Assembly: GCA_946811695.1 (NCBI GenBank)
Contig: OX328123.1
Coordinates: forward strand, 46,909,253 to 46,973,252
DNA length: 64,000 bases
Direction: 5' to 3'
DNA from: Gonocerus acuteangulatus
Taxonomy: Eukaryota; Arthropoda; Insecta; Hemiptera; Coreidae
Shown: positions 10,180 to 21,594 of the stretch, piece by piece
How the letters are laid out: every line of letters begins with the position of its first letter
Position numbering within the stretch: position 1 is the stretch's first letter
Made by a program: the position numbers and the translations under genes
The notes under the pieces: model-generated
Told to the model about the DNA's origin: nothing
Databases searched by the model: none
What the model saw: only the letters and a program-made list of their open reading frames with translations

Positions 10180-12100
10180 ATTAATTACATGTTATCGTTC
10201 TTTACAGTTTACCAAGTGGCGTACCTTCCTTATGTTTTTTATTACACTTGTTTGAATATAGTATTGAGATGGGGAATAAGGGGGGGGGGGTGAAAGTGTT
10301 AAATTTTTCCATACATATTAATAGTTTTGAGGTGTGTAAGGATTGCTGGTATGTGTGGACTGCTGTCAGTAAGTAATTCGGTCATGTCATACGGTAAATC
10401 TAGATTTTGACGTTGTCGGCATTCTGTTAGTATGTGTTTTACGGTTAGTTCGGTGTTACAGATTTTACATGTAGGCTTTTCTTTTTTAGTCATTAAGTAC
10501 TCGTGTGTTATTCGTGTATGTCCAATTCTGAGTCTAGTTAGTACTACTTCTTCTCTTCTGTTTTGTCTGTGACTGGAAGGCCATTCCGCGATGTTCCGTT
10601 TTATTTGTCGCAGTTTGTTGTTGGTAGATAGGTGTGTCCAGTCATTTTGCCATTTGTTTGTGATTTGGTGTTTAGCCTGTCTCGTAAGGTCTTGGTAAAA
10701 AATGTCTAGTGGTTGAATTGTTAAGTCTTGAGTAGCCAATTTTGCTTGTTCGTCTGCAGTCGTACTAAGTCCTAGGTCTTCATGTCCTGGCAGCCAATAT
10801 ATTGTTGTATGTATGCCTGAAAGTTGTAAATTGTAGATGTGTTGTTTGATTTGGATTGCTTTGGGATGTTGAGTGTATAAGTTCTGTAATATGTGTAGTG
10901 AACTAAGAGAATCTGTACAGATGATAATGTTTTTGTGTTGTGATGGAGGAGTGTTAGTGAGGGCAAGAAATATTGCATGGAGTTCAGCTTCTAGTATATT
11001 GTACAGCGCCGGGAGTTTTTGCTTGTAGATAGTGCCATTTACAATAGCTGCCGATCCAATGCCGTGTTTTGTATTTGAACCATCGGTGTATTCAAGGATG
11101 TAGTTAGTTTGTCGATTTAAGAAGTCCAAGAAGTTAGTTTTGTATAAATGTTTGGATAATATGTTTGACTTTTTGTACTTGGAGAGGGATGTGTCTACTG
11201 TGAATTTAATGAGCCATGGAGGAGTGAGTGAAATGGTCTGTTTCTGTATTGGTTCTGTTTGTAGATTTGTAATCTCCTCTATTTCTAAGCTTCTTATAGC
11301 AAGAGGTCGGGCATGCTTGTTATTTATTTGGTATTGATTAATATTAGGGTTTTCTATGATATCCCTTGTGCAGGATGGCTGAGGGAGAGACTTAATTTTG
11401 TAGTAATACTTTGCAATTAAGTATTTTCTTCGGATCTCTAGTGGAGGTTCTACTGCCTCTACGTTCAGGCTGCATATTGGGCTTGATCTGAAGGCACCCA
11501 GTGCTAGACGTAGTCCTGTGTTTGATATTGTGTTAAGCATTTTCAGTGTAGTGGGCTTGGCAGATGAGTATGCTACGCATCCATAATCCAGAAGGGACCT
11601 GGTGTAACATCGATAGAAGTTTAGCAGTACTTTTCTGTCTGCACCCCATTTAGTGTTTGCTAGAACTCTCAAAATATGCAGAGATTTTTTACATTTAACG
11701 AGAAGTTCTTTTAAGTGGGGAACCCATGTGAGGTGTTTGTCAAAATGAATTCCTAAAAATTTTATTGTTGTTGTTTTTGTAATGTCTGTATCATACATAG
11801 TAAGTTGGTAGTCTATGTTCCGTCTTTTCTTTGTAAATAATATAGATTTTGTTTTGGTTGTCGAGAACTTCATACCTGTTTTGTCGTTCCAGAGTGTAAG
11901 TGTATTGATTGCGTTCTGTATTCGGTCTTGGGCTTGTTCAGTGGATTTTGAAGTGTAGAATATTAAAAGATCGTCAACATACAGGCTATATTCAATGTCA
12001 GGGGGTATGTATTCGACAATTGTATTCATTCCAATGATAAATAGGGTTGTACTTAGTACGCCCCCTTGAGGCACTCTTTCAATAATGCAGGACAAACATT
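10180..12100 (-). mobile_element. 5'-truncated I-group LINE
   Basis: The element carrying the RT/RNase H frame. Its 5' truncation lies just upstream of RT motif 4, near 12095, as expected from abortive target-primed reverse transcription. The 3' end is uncertain: a C run (10280-10290 read on the minus strand) follows the stop closely and no A-rich or short-repeat tail is obvious. No target-site duplication was found. Confidence 0.7.
10299..12095 (-). CDS. LINE ORF2 fragment: reverse transcriptase + RNase H
   Basis: A 598-residue open frame, 5'-truncated, from an I-group non-LTR retrotransposon. Residues 8-15 read VPQGGVLS (RT motif 4) and residues 38-42 LYVDD, the catalytic YxDD box. RT thumb-type sequence follows (FLGIHFDKHLTWVPHL, about 113-128). 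RNase H begins near residue 344 with TDGS and carries all four expected acidic positions: TDGS, EAELHAI, CTDSLSSL and the aspartate in LPGHEDLGLSTTADEQAK. The C-terminus has a CCHC knuckle (CKICN...HILTEC). The endonuclease and RT fingers are absent. There is no internal stop, so the insertion is young. A shorter relative lies at 19077-19736. It would copy LINE RNA at the target site, but this copy cannot be autonomous. Confidence 0.9.
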   Translation of the reverse strand: MSCIIERVPQGGVLSTTLFIIGMNTIVEYIPPDIEYSLYVDDLLIFYTSKSTEQAQDRIQNAINTLTLWNDKTGMKFSTTKTKSILFTKKRRNIDYQLTMYDTDITKTTTIKFLGIHFDKHLTWVPHLKELLVKCKKSLHILRVLANTKWGADRKVLLNFYRCYTRSLLDYGCVAYSSAKPTTLKMLNTISNTGLRLALGAFRSSPICSLNVEAVEPPLEIRRKYLIAKYYYKIKSLPQPSCTRDIIENPNINQYQINNKHARPLAIRSLEIEEITNLQTEPIQKQTISLTPPWLIKFTVDTSLSKYKKSNILSKHLYKTNFLDFLNRQTNYILEYTDGSNTKHGIGSAAIVNGTIYKQKLPALYNILEAELHAIFLALTNTPPSQHKNIIICTDSLSSLHILQNLYTQHPKAIQIKQHIYNLQLSGIHTTIYWLPGHEDLGLSTTADEQAKLATQDLTIQPLDIFYQDLTRQAKHQITNKWQNDWTHLSTNNKLRQIKRNIAEWPSSHRQNRREEVVLTRLRIGHTRITHEYLMTKKEKPTCKICNTELTVKHILTECRQRQNLDLPYDMTELLTDSSPHIPAILTHLKTINMYGKI

Positions 12101-12640
12101 ACATTTTTAAGACGACGGTTGGACGAGTGAATTTTTTGTTGGTCGATAGTACAATAACCTCTTGACATCGACAACTCGCGAAGATTGCTAAATCCTAGTA
12201 TGGAGTAGAAAAATCTATCGTGTTCTTCATCCTTATCTCCAGAGTCGGCCCTTATGGCATCCTTTGCTTTCCATCCAAGCCTACTTCTTCCTTTGCATTA
12301 CTTCGAACATGTTCAATTAGTAGGTGGGAATCATTGGAACGACAGACAGACAGACATCGATGATTGTCGTGGTTTCAAAGATTGCCGGATTTACAAGTAC
12401 CTTTATCCTGCTTTTGATAATAAATTGCCATGGAAATTCCTTGTATGAACATGTCTTCGCTTGCAAAGGAATTGCCAACAACTAAGAATGGTTTCAAACC
12501 ATGTAGTGCTAGCCTACCTCTTGCCTTCCTTGTTTTCCGTTGTGTCTGGCTGATTAGAATAAATCAGAAACTTGTTTACTGTGCTAATTGGAATCCCCTT
12601 AATGACATGAATATCCCCTTATCCAACCCTTAGCCTTAGC
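12101..12640. other. No recognisable feature
   Basis: Moderately GC-richer than its surroundings with a short GACA run at 12345. The open frames at 12254 and 12430 (+) have no family resemblance and no gene signals. Confidence 0.4.
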
Positions 12641-12905
12641 CCTTAGGAGGGGCAGATACTCTAGGGGTATATGATTCATCAGTATACGACACACCAGGGA
12701 GATAGCGTGGTCAGTACTATTAGTACCAAAGTGCACATTATTAAATTAATTAATGGTTTGGTTGGCCTAGAGACGGTCAGGGAGGCCGAATCTAACCCAT
12801 GAACGAAGACACTAGAAGATAAAAATCTTTAGTGCTTGCTCAGGATTTGCGCTCAGGTGGTCCAGCGTATTAGTCCTGTGCTTTACCACTGAGCTAACCT
12901 CGCCC
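12640..12905 (-). mobile_element. tRNA-derived SINE, family 3, full-head copy
   Basis: On the minus strand the head reads GGGGCGAGGTTAGCTCAGTG, a tRNA-like A-box region, followed by a degenerate B-box (GCGCAAATCC). The body contains CTTCTAGTGTCTTCGTTC. The same body, without the tRNA-like head, lies at 21595-21775. It is adjacent to a long TA microsatellite. Too degenerate to be a functional tRNA. Confidence 0.6.
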
Positions 12906-12906
12906 C

Positions 12907-12976
<70 letters not shown>
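12906..12976. repeat. TA microsatellite
   Basis: About 70 bp of TA repeats with one interruption. The sequence right after it (AAGCGGGTTTCCTCCCTATG) resembles the degenerate 3' hairpin of rolling-circle family 2, so the tract may be a remnant of such an element. Confidence 0.85.
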
Positions 12977-12977
<1 letters not shown>

Positions 12978-12999
12978 CGGGTTTCCTCCCTATGGAGGG

Positions 13000-15900
13000 A
13001 GGGAGAAGAGACCTGCCTTCTTCTTGCAGTTTGTGTGGGACTAAAGAATGAAGACGGATGCAGCCCCTCCTACTTTTTCCTCCTTATGCTATTACAAACA
13101 GCGTCTTATTATAAGACGCTTATGTAATATAAGACTCTTATATTATCAATATATTGATATATTTGCAGTATTTTATACCGTCAATGCATACCAATTTGTC
13201 GTTGCTTTCTGGACAAAGGAAATGAAAATAAAAATTAATTAACAAGTTAATAGCACAAATTGACTGATGTTTTGGTCTAAAATTCTATTCGTTTCCTCAA
13301 ATTGCCTGAAACTACTACCCTGACCAACCATTTTAATTAATTTGGACATGGCAAGTGTAATGTTAACTTCATCTAAAATATTACTCCTCGATAAAATATG
13401 TACAATATGCTTAAAATATTTTCATAATTTTTATTTTATATTTTATTTCATTTAACGAAATGTTTCCAAAATCTCACATCATGTGCATTAATTGTTCCCG
13501 TGGATATGACGCTGATTTAGTTAGACGATAGAGTTGCCCTTTGATAAAGGTCCCTTGACTGATGTTTAGTTAATACTCCATAGTTCATTGTACATATTTT
13601 TGAGTTGGCTGTTGAAAAGGGACACGCTAATTTTTATAACAACTCAAATAACAATACTTGATGAATGTGAAAAACGAAAATTTCCTGGAAAATTTGTCTT
13701 TTATTTAAAAACTCATTGAAAAAATCATGTTATTTTCTCGTAACTCTTAATCTAACACCTACTCTCATAGTAAATTTACTCAGCTTTGGATTGGTTCCAC
13801 TCCTGATCTAGTAGAACCACCTGCGACCAGCTGCAATGATTATTCTTCTTAAAACCACATTTGTCTCGAAAAAACAATTAAACTATGTTATCTCCCTTAT
13901 GTGTGGGGTCCCCTATCACCTTCCACAATATGCCTATACATTTACATTTCAACCTGCATAAACATTATGCTTAAGTACATAAGAAACTACACCCTTCTTT
14001 GACGAGGTTAAACCACCGTTGCCCTATAAACATTATATTACCACTGATATTACACATTGTTTTCCTTTGTAACCTTTTGTTGTAACTGGAGCACTTACAT
14101 TATACTTACAGATAACAATATTATCTATACGGATTTCCTACATTGACGAAATTAAGAAGACACTGTAATTTGTGTAATTAGCAACGCAGCGAGGCACCTA
14201 AAGAAATGAAAATACGGAGATTATCTTGCAGATATTATTATAATTAATTTGCTTTTATTTGTGTTTTTGTTTAGTAAATTAATTCTGTAATGCTTTACCT
14301 GGTCTTTTTTGTTATTAACTCATGTTTTTGGGACTGATTAATGTATATATTATAAAATGTAAATGGATCCTCGTAATAAGAAATAAACCTGAAATACATT
14401 ATGTTTCTATTCTTCTGTTCTGGAAGTTTGTCCTTGAAGTGTGCGTGCACTCAGAGATTTGTTGACGTGCTGAGAATGACCCAGTACGCGCAGCCTTCCA
14501 TAAGCAGGCAAGGTCGTATCTCCCATCGCTGACCCAGTAGGCACGCCTTTCGCCTACCAGCCTGGCCTCAGCACTTCATTCAAATCACTACTCTCCAAAT
14601 CCTCAAAGGCTTATTTATATGATTTTTAAATATATTTGCTTAAATTGATCAAAGGATAATTCTATATTACACAAAAAGGTACCTTGCCAAAGACAGATAA
14701 ACGTTGGCAGAGTAAATTTATGTTCCAAATACTGGATTATAAGTTTTAAATACATTATTTAACATAGGATAATTTTACCTGTCAAAAACATTAAGAAATA
14801 CTAGAATATTTTTACTGCAGCTTTATACAATGTACCAAGGAGGTGTTCTCTATTTTAGTAAAACCATAAACTCTTAGGTTGCCTGCCTCAAAAGCACAAA
14901 ACGAATCACCCAAGCCATTCAGTTTTTCCAATTTAGCCCTTTGTGGGTGTTATATAAAAATTATATTTTATAATATGTAATATCATTACAAAATATCGTG
15001 TGTATCAAACTTATACATAATTCCTGACTGTAGGTTTTCCATTCTTTGCTGCTCCAGGAGGCCATGTGAATCAATTTGGGTCTCAAAACAACCCCTACTT
15101 TGTGTGTCAATTTAAAACACATGGCGTTTTAGTGAACCCACGCTGTATATCAATTATATAAACATGGTGGCCCATGTGTTAATATACGAACGTACTCTCC
15201 ACAACTGTCAGGTGGTACTGAAGCCTACATATACCATTGTAAGCCTACATATACCATCGTTGTTGTCTTGGTTCAATCGAAATAGCTTTTTCGATAATTT
15301 ATATACAAATATGAAATAGGAACACCAAAAGAACCAGGACCCCACCATAATTATTTATTCACTTGTCAAAACGCGCTTTTAGAGTCTAGAACTTTACTGC
15401 AGTAGGTTCACACGCAGACTGCTATCCTACAATCGATTTTGTGAGCCTTTTCACAATCAAAGTCAAAACCGTTATTATCGTTTTAGCTTCAAAATTATTT
15501 ACTTTTAAATAACTGGAGTTATAAAGTTCTTGATTGTTGGGAGAAATAATTTGTTTAGACTTTTTTTCATATATAGAAAATCTATTTGTTCGTTCAGAAA
15601 AAGGAGGAAAGTTTTGTGGTATTGATAGCTACTGCAGCACTTGTAATGTTTGGATTGAATCAAAGAAGAAAACTTTAAACTTCAATACTTTAAAAAAAAA
15701 GTTATTGAAAAAAAAAAAGTTATTGTTTCTGAAAAAAGTTATAATTAATAACAAATAATTAAAAAAATCATTAAATAATTTAAAAAAATTGGATGTCGTA
15801 AATACACACATTTTAGCATGAAAATGGAATTTAAAAATTACTTTTACATTTTATTAGATAAGGCTAAATAAAAAAAAATAATTCGCAATGAGAGTGGTGT

Positions 15901-17185
15901 GTGGAGCACTCATGGAGCCTTATAATGATTCCTGAAGAGGTATCATGTAGGTTTTGTAATATACTGGTTTAAAACAGAAAAATCAGCTGTTTTGTTTATG
16001 ACACACAGAAAGAAATAACTCGTTGTTGTCTAATTGTGACTAATGATCGAACTAAATCTTGGTATATCCCTGTGTTTGTACATTTTTTCTTCATCGATGG
16101 GGAATCAAACAGACACACCCGCGAGGTACATCATTATTACATACGGATATCTATTGCGATATTATGTGAAAATAACTGCGGGAGCCGAAATTTTTGAAAA
16201 CAAAATGTTACATATGGACCTCTTCATTGCCATGATATCAGGAAGGAACCTCAAAATAAAAAAAAGTACTAAAGCACTTATAATAATGACATAGCTAGGT
16301 TTTTATTGTATTTCAGTAAGATCCTTTAAAACATAACCTGTTAAACATTTAAAACGGATCAACTCTTGGGAAATAATTTATCTACTTATTCCACTAATTG
16401 CTCATGACAGTCAAGGCATTTATCAAGAACGAATTTTCAAATACTCTAAACCAGTCTGAAATACGAATGTCTCATGTACGATAAGCATGCTATGCTGCTA
16501 AAATCCCAAAAACGTAGGGTAGTCCACTTTATTCCTGATCACGATATTATTAAAAAATTAGTTTCAGGCCATTAAGTGATATCAATTTGTCTCATACATG
16601 TTTACGCTTTAAGTCTGTTTAAGTTTACGCTTCAAGCACGTGGGTTTTTTAAAAGCGAAGTAGTTAATAATGTGAAAGCGAAAGTGGACTGCGAATGAAT
16701 CCGAATGGCCTTCTAATCAGAAAAAAAAACAGAATTAGAAAATGTGGTCCAGTTTGGAGATAAATATCAGGACTGACTTGCAGAATTCCAACCCACCTCC
16801 TTAAAATGCATAACTGTCTATCACGATCCAGCTGATTTCTAGTTCAGTTCCCCTGGTTACAACGGAACCCTGATTAATAGAATTTCTTTTAGCTTAATCA
16901 ATCATCAACTGTCAAAATTAGTCATTGCATTGCTAAACCTCATAATTTATCTGTGATCACAAAGAGGATTTATTATTTCTGGTAGCACTCTTCTAACGAC
17001 CAATATGCTAAGGAAATAGATAATTAATGTTAAAACCACTTACTTATTTGGTATAAAACTGGCACTAATACACTATACCTTTTTCACAATAAAGGAAATA
17101 GTAAAATTTGCATTTTTATACTAACTTCTATTGAATTCATGTTAAATTATTAAATATAAGTTAATAAATCCATAACTGTCAACAC
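13000..17185. other. 4.2 kb without a supported gene
   Basis: Uniform AT-rich sequence. I noted a GC-richer island at 14430-14570 in which TGACCCAGTA occurs twice, two tandem copies of a 20-bp unit (AAGCCTACATATACCAT-) at 15222-15260, and A-rich simple sequence at 15690-15790. The open frames at 13048, 15534 and 16043 are short and without resemblance to known proteins. No terminal repeats or tRNA-like boxes were seen. Confidence 0.4.
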
Positions 17186-17189
17186 AACA

Positions 17190-17985
17190 CCTGTTTCTGC
17201 AGTCATGTTTATATTTCATTTTCTCTTGTAGCGTTTTTCCATTTCCTTTCTGTCCTGGTGAAATCTTTCACCCTGCTCTTCAATGACACAGCTGATATTT
17301 TCTGGAAAAAAGTCCAACTAAAGAGGGCAGGGAATGTATTTTCACACTCATATTGGAGCCCAGCTTTCGAAAGCATATTTCTCCAACAACTTTTGTAATT
17401 TGGTAGACATTTTTTTATGACACTCTTAAAACCAATCCATGCGTGTTGCTTAAGTATATGTAATAGTTTCTTCCAATAATTTATCAGAAATCAATTTTTT
17501 GGGAGTATTTGTGGCCCAACAAATACTCCCCCTTAAGTTTAGGATCGGGTATTCCAGGGAACATCTTACAGATATACTAGTAGCAGTTGCCATCCATATT
17601 CAAAGCCTTCGCATATTGCTCTATTAGGCCTAATTTTTGGTGCAATGTTGGTAAAAGAACATTTTTGGGGACCACAAGAGGCTCATGAATTACTTTTTTT
17701 TATTCTTGGCACGAGACTATCCGTCTGCTTCCAATTGTTTCTTGACCAGTGATCGGATCGAGATCTACTATCGCATTCACAAATAAAACATAGCATTTTA
17801 GTGTTGCATGATTTCTGGTCTAGTAGCATGCCAATAACGTTTAAATCTCCACAAACCTGCCACATATGTCATATTTTACTTTTTCTAGAAGTCATTTTAA
17901 GTTATGGTATGTTTCCTAAAGCTACATTTGCAGGGATTGGACTTAAAATAAGACGTTGAGTGCTGTCTGTTACACTGTTATATTC
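17190..17985 (-). pseudogene. Degenerate copy of an arthropod multi-copy protein of unknown function
   Basis: Translating the minus strand across several frames gives ordered blocks that I recognise from a family annotated only as uncharacterized in many arthropods. In order: ETYHNLK (near 17915), VCGDLNVIGMLLDQKSCNTK, MLCFICECDSRSRSDHWS, VLLPTLHQKLGLIEQYAKAL, GVFVGPQI, KQHAWIGFKSVIKKCLPNYK, LGSNMSVKIHSLPSL, and DFFPENISCVIEEQGERFHQ followed by DRKEMEKRY (to about 17215). Changes of frame and stops fall between blocks, so this is a dead copy. The order and spacing match the family over roughly 250 residues. The family's molecular role is not known to me; its copy number suggests a mobile origin. 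No flanking terminal repeats were found. Confidence 0.65.
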
Positions 17986-17999
17986 TTGTTAAGCACATT

Positions 18000-18655
18000 A
18001 ATTTCAAGAATGCTACCAGTATTATTTCTTTGTTTTCTGGTTTATTATCAGTCCATATGCACAGACCTATATTAAAACATTTCAGGTATAACCACTAATT
18101 GTGAAAAAATGGTACGTGGTAGAAAAAAAAAAATTGTACGTGGTTCCATTGCAGTTTTGGAATCATCCTCTATCTCAGAGGCTAATTCGCCATCACTTTT
18201 AAACTTCGCACTAGTTTTGTACAAAAAAACTTTTCAACGGAACTGGTTCGGTCGTTTTCCTCTGGAAGATGTGCATATTTGCTTTATTACGTCTGATAAT
18301 ATATCTCAATCAAAATCTCTAGTGCTAATTTTCACGAGATAAAATTACATGCGAAATAAATAGTAAAATTCATAGGAAAAAGCCTTTTCATGTTCCAGAA
18401 CAAAATAAAATCTTACCTTGTTTGCTTGAAAGTAAAGACCTTCAGATTTCGCCACTGTAGTATTTGTGACGAAACGTAAATGAATAGGAGGCGATTTAAA
18501 TAATGAGATCGATTTGATTAACCTTCTTGTAGCATTGCTAACTGGTGGAATTGAACACGACCTCAGCTGAAGGTCAAGGGCTGACCCAAATCAGTTTTAG
18601 TCAACAATTTATCATTTCGAAGTCAAAGAATGGTAAGGATTCTTTTAAGAGAAAC
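18000..18655. other. No recognisable feature
   Basis: The 77-codon frame at 18109 (+) starts with a Lys/Arg-rich stretch from an A-run and has no resemblance to known proteins. It may include upstream parts of the neighbouring pseudogene that have decayed past recognition. Confidence 0.35.
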
Positions 18656-18679
18656 AACGTCAGATTTTCAGAGAAATCT

Positions 18680-18810
18680 ATAATACTAGCGTTTTGGTAG
18701 CCTTCGTCTGCAATGCTGGTAGCTTTTTCTTTCTCCATCCCTGGCATTCATGGCTGACGAAGGTTACCAAAGAGCAGCCGAAACCTTCGGAATATAGACA
18801 GAAGTTATTG
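18680..18810. repeat. Fold-back of a Penelope-type terminal motif
   Basis: TTTGGTAGCCTTCGTC (from about 18694) and GACGAAGGTTACCAAAG (18757-18772) form inverted arms around a roughly 50-bp spacer. The right arm on the plus strand contains CTGACGA at 18754-18760 and GAAAC at 18780-18784, with a weak stem between. It is related to the hammerhead-like motifs at 25562 and 61429, but the expected GTC cleavage triplet after GAAAC is changed (CCTTC). Confidence 0.55.
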
Positions 18811-18907
18811 AGGGAATTTGTTTCATATTGAATATCTCTGACGAAAAGATTAGTTTTGGTTTCATAGATTTACTAATATTTTCCTGTCGAGAATTGTAAA
18901 GACGGAA

Positions 18908-19745
18908 TATTTATTTATTTATTCATTCATCGCACCGCATCTATGGCGAAGTGCATTTTTTCTGTCTTTTCAGTAGAGGGCGATGTAAAGTAGGTTTAGT
19001 CGAGCATATTCCTAAAACATTTTCTTATATAATAATTTTAAAATATTTTAACCAGATATTTTGACTTGGTATTTACTTAGATGTTGTTGTAAATGTTTAT
19101 GACCTTTAAATGTTTGAGTATTGTATCAATGTGGTGGCTGTCATCTCCGAGGAGTTCTGTCAGGTCAATAGGTACATCAAGGTTCTGTCTTAAATAGCAG
19201 TCAGTCAGTATATGCTTGATTGTCAGTTCTGAGTTACATGTTCGGCATGTCGGTTTGTCCTTGTTAGTCATTAGGTACTCGTGAGTCACACGACTGTGGC
19301 CGATACGTAGTCTGGCTAATATGACTTCTTCGCGTCGTGATTTTCTGTGTGACGAAGGCCATTCTTTTACCGTAAACTTCACCGTCCTCAGTTTGTTCTC
19401 TGTTGTGTTAGTCCAATCCAGTTGCCAGTAGTGTAATATTGTTAGGTTAGTGTAACGTATTACGTCTTCATAGTACGAGTCGAGTGGTTCGTAAGTTTGT
19501 TCTTCTGTTGGAAGTTTGGCTTGTCGGTCAGCAATTGTGTTTAGTCCTAAGTTTTCATGTCCCGGTAGCCACCACAGAGTTACATGTTTACCAGAAGCAT
19601 GTAGGTTGTGTATTTCGTCCTTTATTTCTATACATGTGGGATGTGTCGTGTATATATTTTGTAAACATTGCAGTGAACTCAAAGAGTCACTACAAATGAT
19701 GATGTGTGTTTGTTGTGTTGATGGCAGACTCTTCAACGGAATAAA
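18908..19745 (-). mobile_element. 5'-truncated I-group LINE, second copy
   Basis: Carries the C-terminal frame at 19077-19736, then a short 3' UTR that ends on the minus strand in a repeated AATA tail (18908-18926 on this strand). The 5' break is inside RNase H. The tail fits I-group elements, which often end in short tandem repeats rather than poly(A). Confidence 0.7.
19077..19736 (-). CDS. LINE ORF2 C-terminal fragment: RNase H end + CCHC
   Basis: A 219-residue open frame related to the C-terminal part of the 10299-12095 protein. It begins inside RNase H: CSDSLSSL holds the third catalytic acidic residue and LPGHENLGLNTIADRQAK the fourth. The TDGS and EAE motifs are missing through truncation. 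The conserved tail EWPSSHRKSRREEVILARLR and the knuckle CRTCNSELTIKHILTDC are intact. The two window copies are clearly the same family but well diverged, so they are separate insertions. It is non-functional because RT is absent. The apparent start codon is simply the first Met after the truncation. Confidence 0.85.
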   Translation of the reverse strand: MKSLPSTQQTHIIICSDSLSSLQCLQNIYTTHPTCIEIKDEIHNLHASGKHVTLWWLPGHENLGLNTIADRQAKLPTEEQTYEPLDSYYEDVIRYTNLTILHYWQLDWTNTTENKLRTVKFTVKEWPSSHRKSRREEVILARLRIGHSRVTHEYLMTNKDKPTCRTCNSELTIKHILTDCYLRQNLDVPIDLTELLGDDSHHIDTILKHLKVINIYNNI

Positions 19746-20112
19746 AGGAAAGGAAAATCTTTATTAGTATTAAATAAAGAGTGCTGCCCAAATAATTTGG
19801 GTTGCTATATACACAGCCTGCTAATCATTCTTTCGATGATTCATTTGATTAATTTTAGGATGTTTGTTTATTTATATTATAATAAGGAAGAAAATTAAAA
19901 GGGGGGGGGGCACAAAAACAAATTTAGTATTTCTGACCGGATTGCCAATGACCCAGCAGAGTAGAGGCAGTATAATAAAATAAATAAATAAATTTAGTAT
20001 TTCTATCTTTAAACATGATTATTTTTTTAATGTATTTTCCGGGAGGATTTGGATTTCATTAAATTTGTCAGATGATTTGTAAAACACAATGATCCCCGAA
20101 AGAATGATTACC
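19746..20112. other. No recognisable feature
   Basis: AT-rich, with a G run at 19901-19910 and repeated AATA/AAAT near 19978. Nothing else is visible. Confidence 0.4.
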
Positions 20113-20358
20113 TCAGTTAGTTCTGCTCCCATAAATGTGATAGCTGAGAATCCCCAGGGAATCAATAAGAATTGATTCGGCGAGGATAGGCAGCTTGTTC
20201 GTGTCGAGTTCAAGTTTTTCAAATAAGTCCGAAGTGGTTTTTGGTATCGTCCCACTATTGCCGAACCACAGGACTTGTACAATAAAATTTCCACATTTCG
20301 TATAGATTTTCAGCATTTTTCCATTCAGAACCAGACAGACTTTCTTTCTGATAAACAA
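20113..20358 (-). pseudogene. Possible LINE ORF C-terminal remnant
   Basis: An 81-codon frame whose middle reads VLWFGNSGTIPKTTSDLFEK and continues to LILIDSLGIL-like hydrophobic text. This resembles the short C-terminal segment of several retrotransposon polyproteins, which read VPVVxGxxG, then a Leu-rich helix, then a repeated LG.A.ILR block. No RT motif is present upstream. It could also be chance resemblance. Confidence 0.25.
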
Positions 20359-20557
20359 AGTTGTTGGCGTTGGGACAATCTTATAACTTATTCCTTTATT
20401 TGGCTTAATTTATAAAAGTAATGGGCAGTAATTGATTCACCGGATTCCGTCCCATTTCTCTTGAATGGTTCCATACACAAAACTTTCACCAAAAAAGAGA
20501 TGACTTCTTTCAAAGGTGTTCTATCTACTCTGAAAGGATCTCCTAGTTACAGGATGG

Positions 20558-20795
20558 TTAGTGCTCGGCTTGCAATATCGGAGATGCTTGTACGAACCGC
20601 TCTTGAATTGACATCGAATGAACTTCCTCCTTCAAGAATAAGAAGAAATCTATGTCATATCAGATGATCGGGGTGGTCAAGGTACTATTTCTACATGTCC
20701 AATCCATCGTTTTGGATAATTTATGATCAACCAAGCTCGAGCAGCTTTGCTATGATCAGCTGGACATCTGTCGAGTTGGAACCATATTTCTATCC
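20558..20795 (-). pseudogene. mariner-superfamily transposase, C-terminal remnant
   Basis: The minus strand reads IWFQLDRCPADHSKAARAWL, then YPKRWIGHVEIVP, PPRSSDMT, IDFFLF, and LKEEVHSMSIQERF. This matches in order the common arthropod mariner-type block WxQQDGAPAHY ... RWIGR ... WPxRSPDLTPxDFFLWG. The QLDRC aspartate corresponds to the second catalytic residue and the SSDMT aspartate to the third. Stops replace the tryptophan before PPRS and the residue after DMT, and a frame change follows. The N-terminal DNA-binding part is absent here; a candidate of the same type lies at 41815-42030. Confidence 0.6.
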
Positions 20796-20829
20796 GCTGC
20801 TGTAAGGGAAGGTTTTCTGAATAATTAGA

Positions 20830-21590
20830 AAGTCGTCAGCCAAAAATGTGTAAATTTTATTTACTCAAAATATATTTGAGTAAAATTAAGTGTAAGATTA
20901 CGACCTCAGACCACAATGTCGGGTTTTCTAAAATGATCAGCCAAGGTTGCTTAGAAGTGGTGGCATCCGTAGGTGACTGGCTGCTTAAAAATAATGGTGA
21001 AATAAAAAAAAAAGTACGAATATTTCATTATGTTCTATTTTTTTTTTTAATATATTATGTAAATCACATGTTATTTTTATTGAATAAATTCATATTTCAC
21101 GCTGCAGATCTAATTTCCTATTTGTTTTCTTTTGTTTCTAGGTGAGTACGTCTTTTTCAAAAAGTTTCGAAAAAAAACATAAAGGATAAAAGGTAAATTC
21201 TTTGAGGAAAACTTGAATTTTTCAAGTATACATTTTTCCTTGAAGCCATAAATATTCTTTCGTCAGATAAATATTTTTTTGAGTGATATAGTTATTATTT
21301 TATAAAAGACAAAACTATAAATTTATATCTTTTTTCGATTAAATTATTCTAGTATTTGATTTATTATTTTTGGTTGAACCTGTGCCTTTATAAAATACGT
21401 TAGGTGACCTACAGTATATTTTTCTGCTATACCTAGCCGTTAAAAAATATTTTTTTACCTCCACACAATGCTTGTTTATTTAAAATAATTGACAAGTATT
21501 TATGAACATTATTGTGCTATTCATGAACTAATGCAAAATAAGTGCGTTAATGGCATTTATAAAAAAATCTGTCCCTTAACAGACTTCGAG
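20830..21590. other. No recognisable feature
   Basis: AT-rich with T/A runs. The 99-codon frame at 20846 (+) is rich in F, L, K and Y, as expected from AT-rich DNA, and has no family resemblance. Confidence 0.35.
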
Positions 21591-21594
21591 GGGC

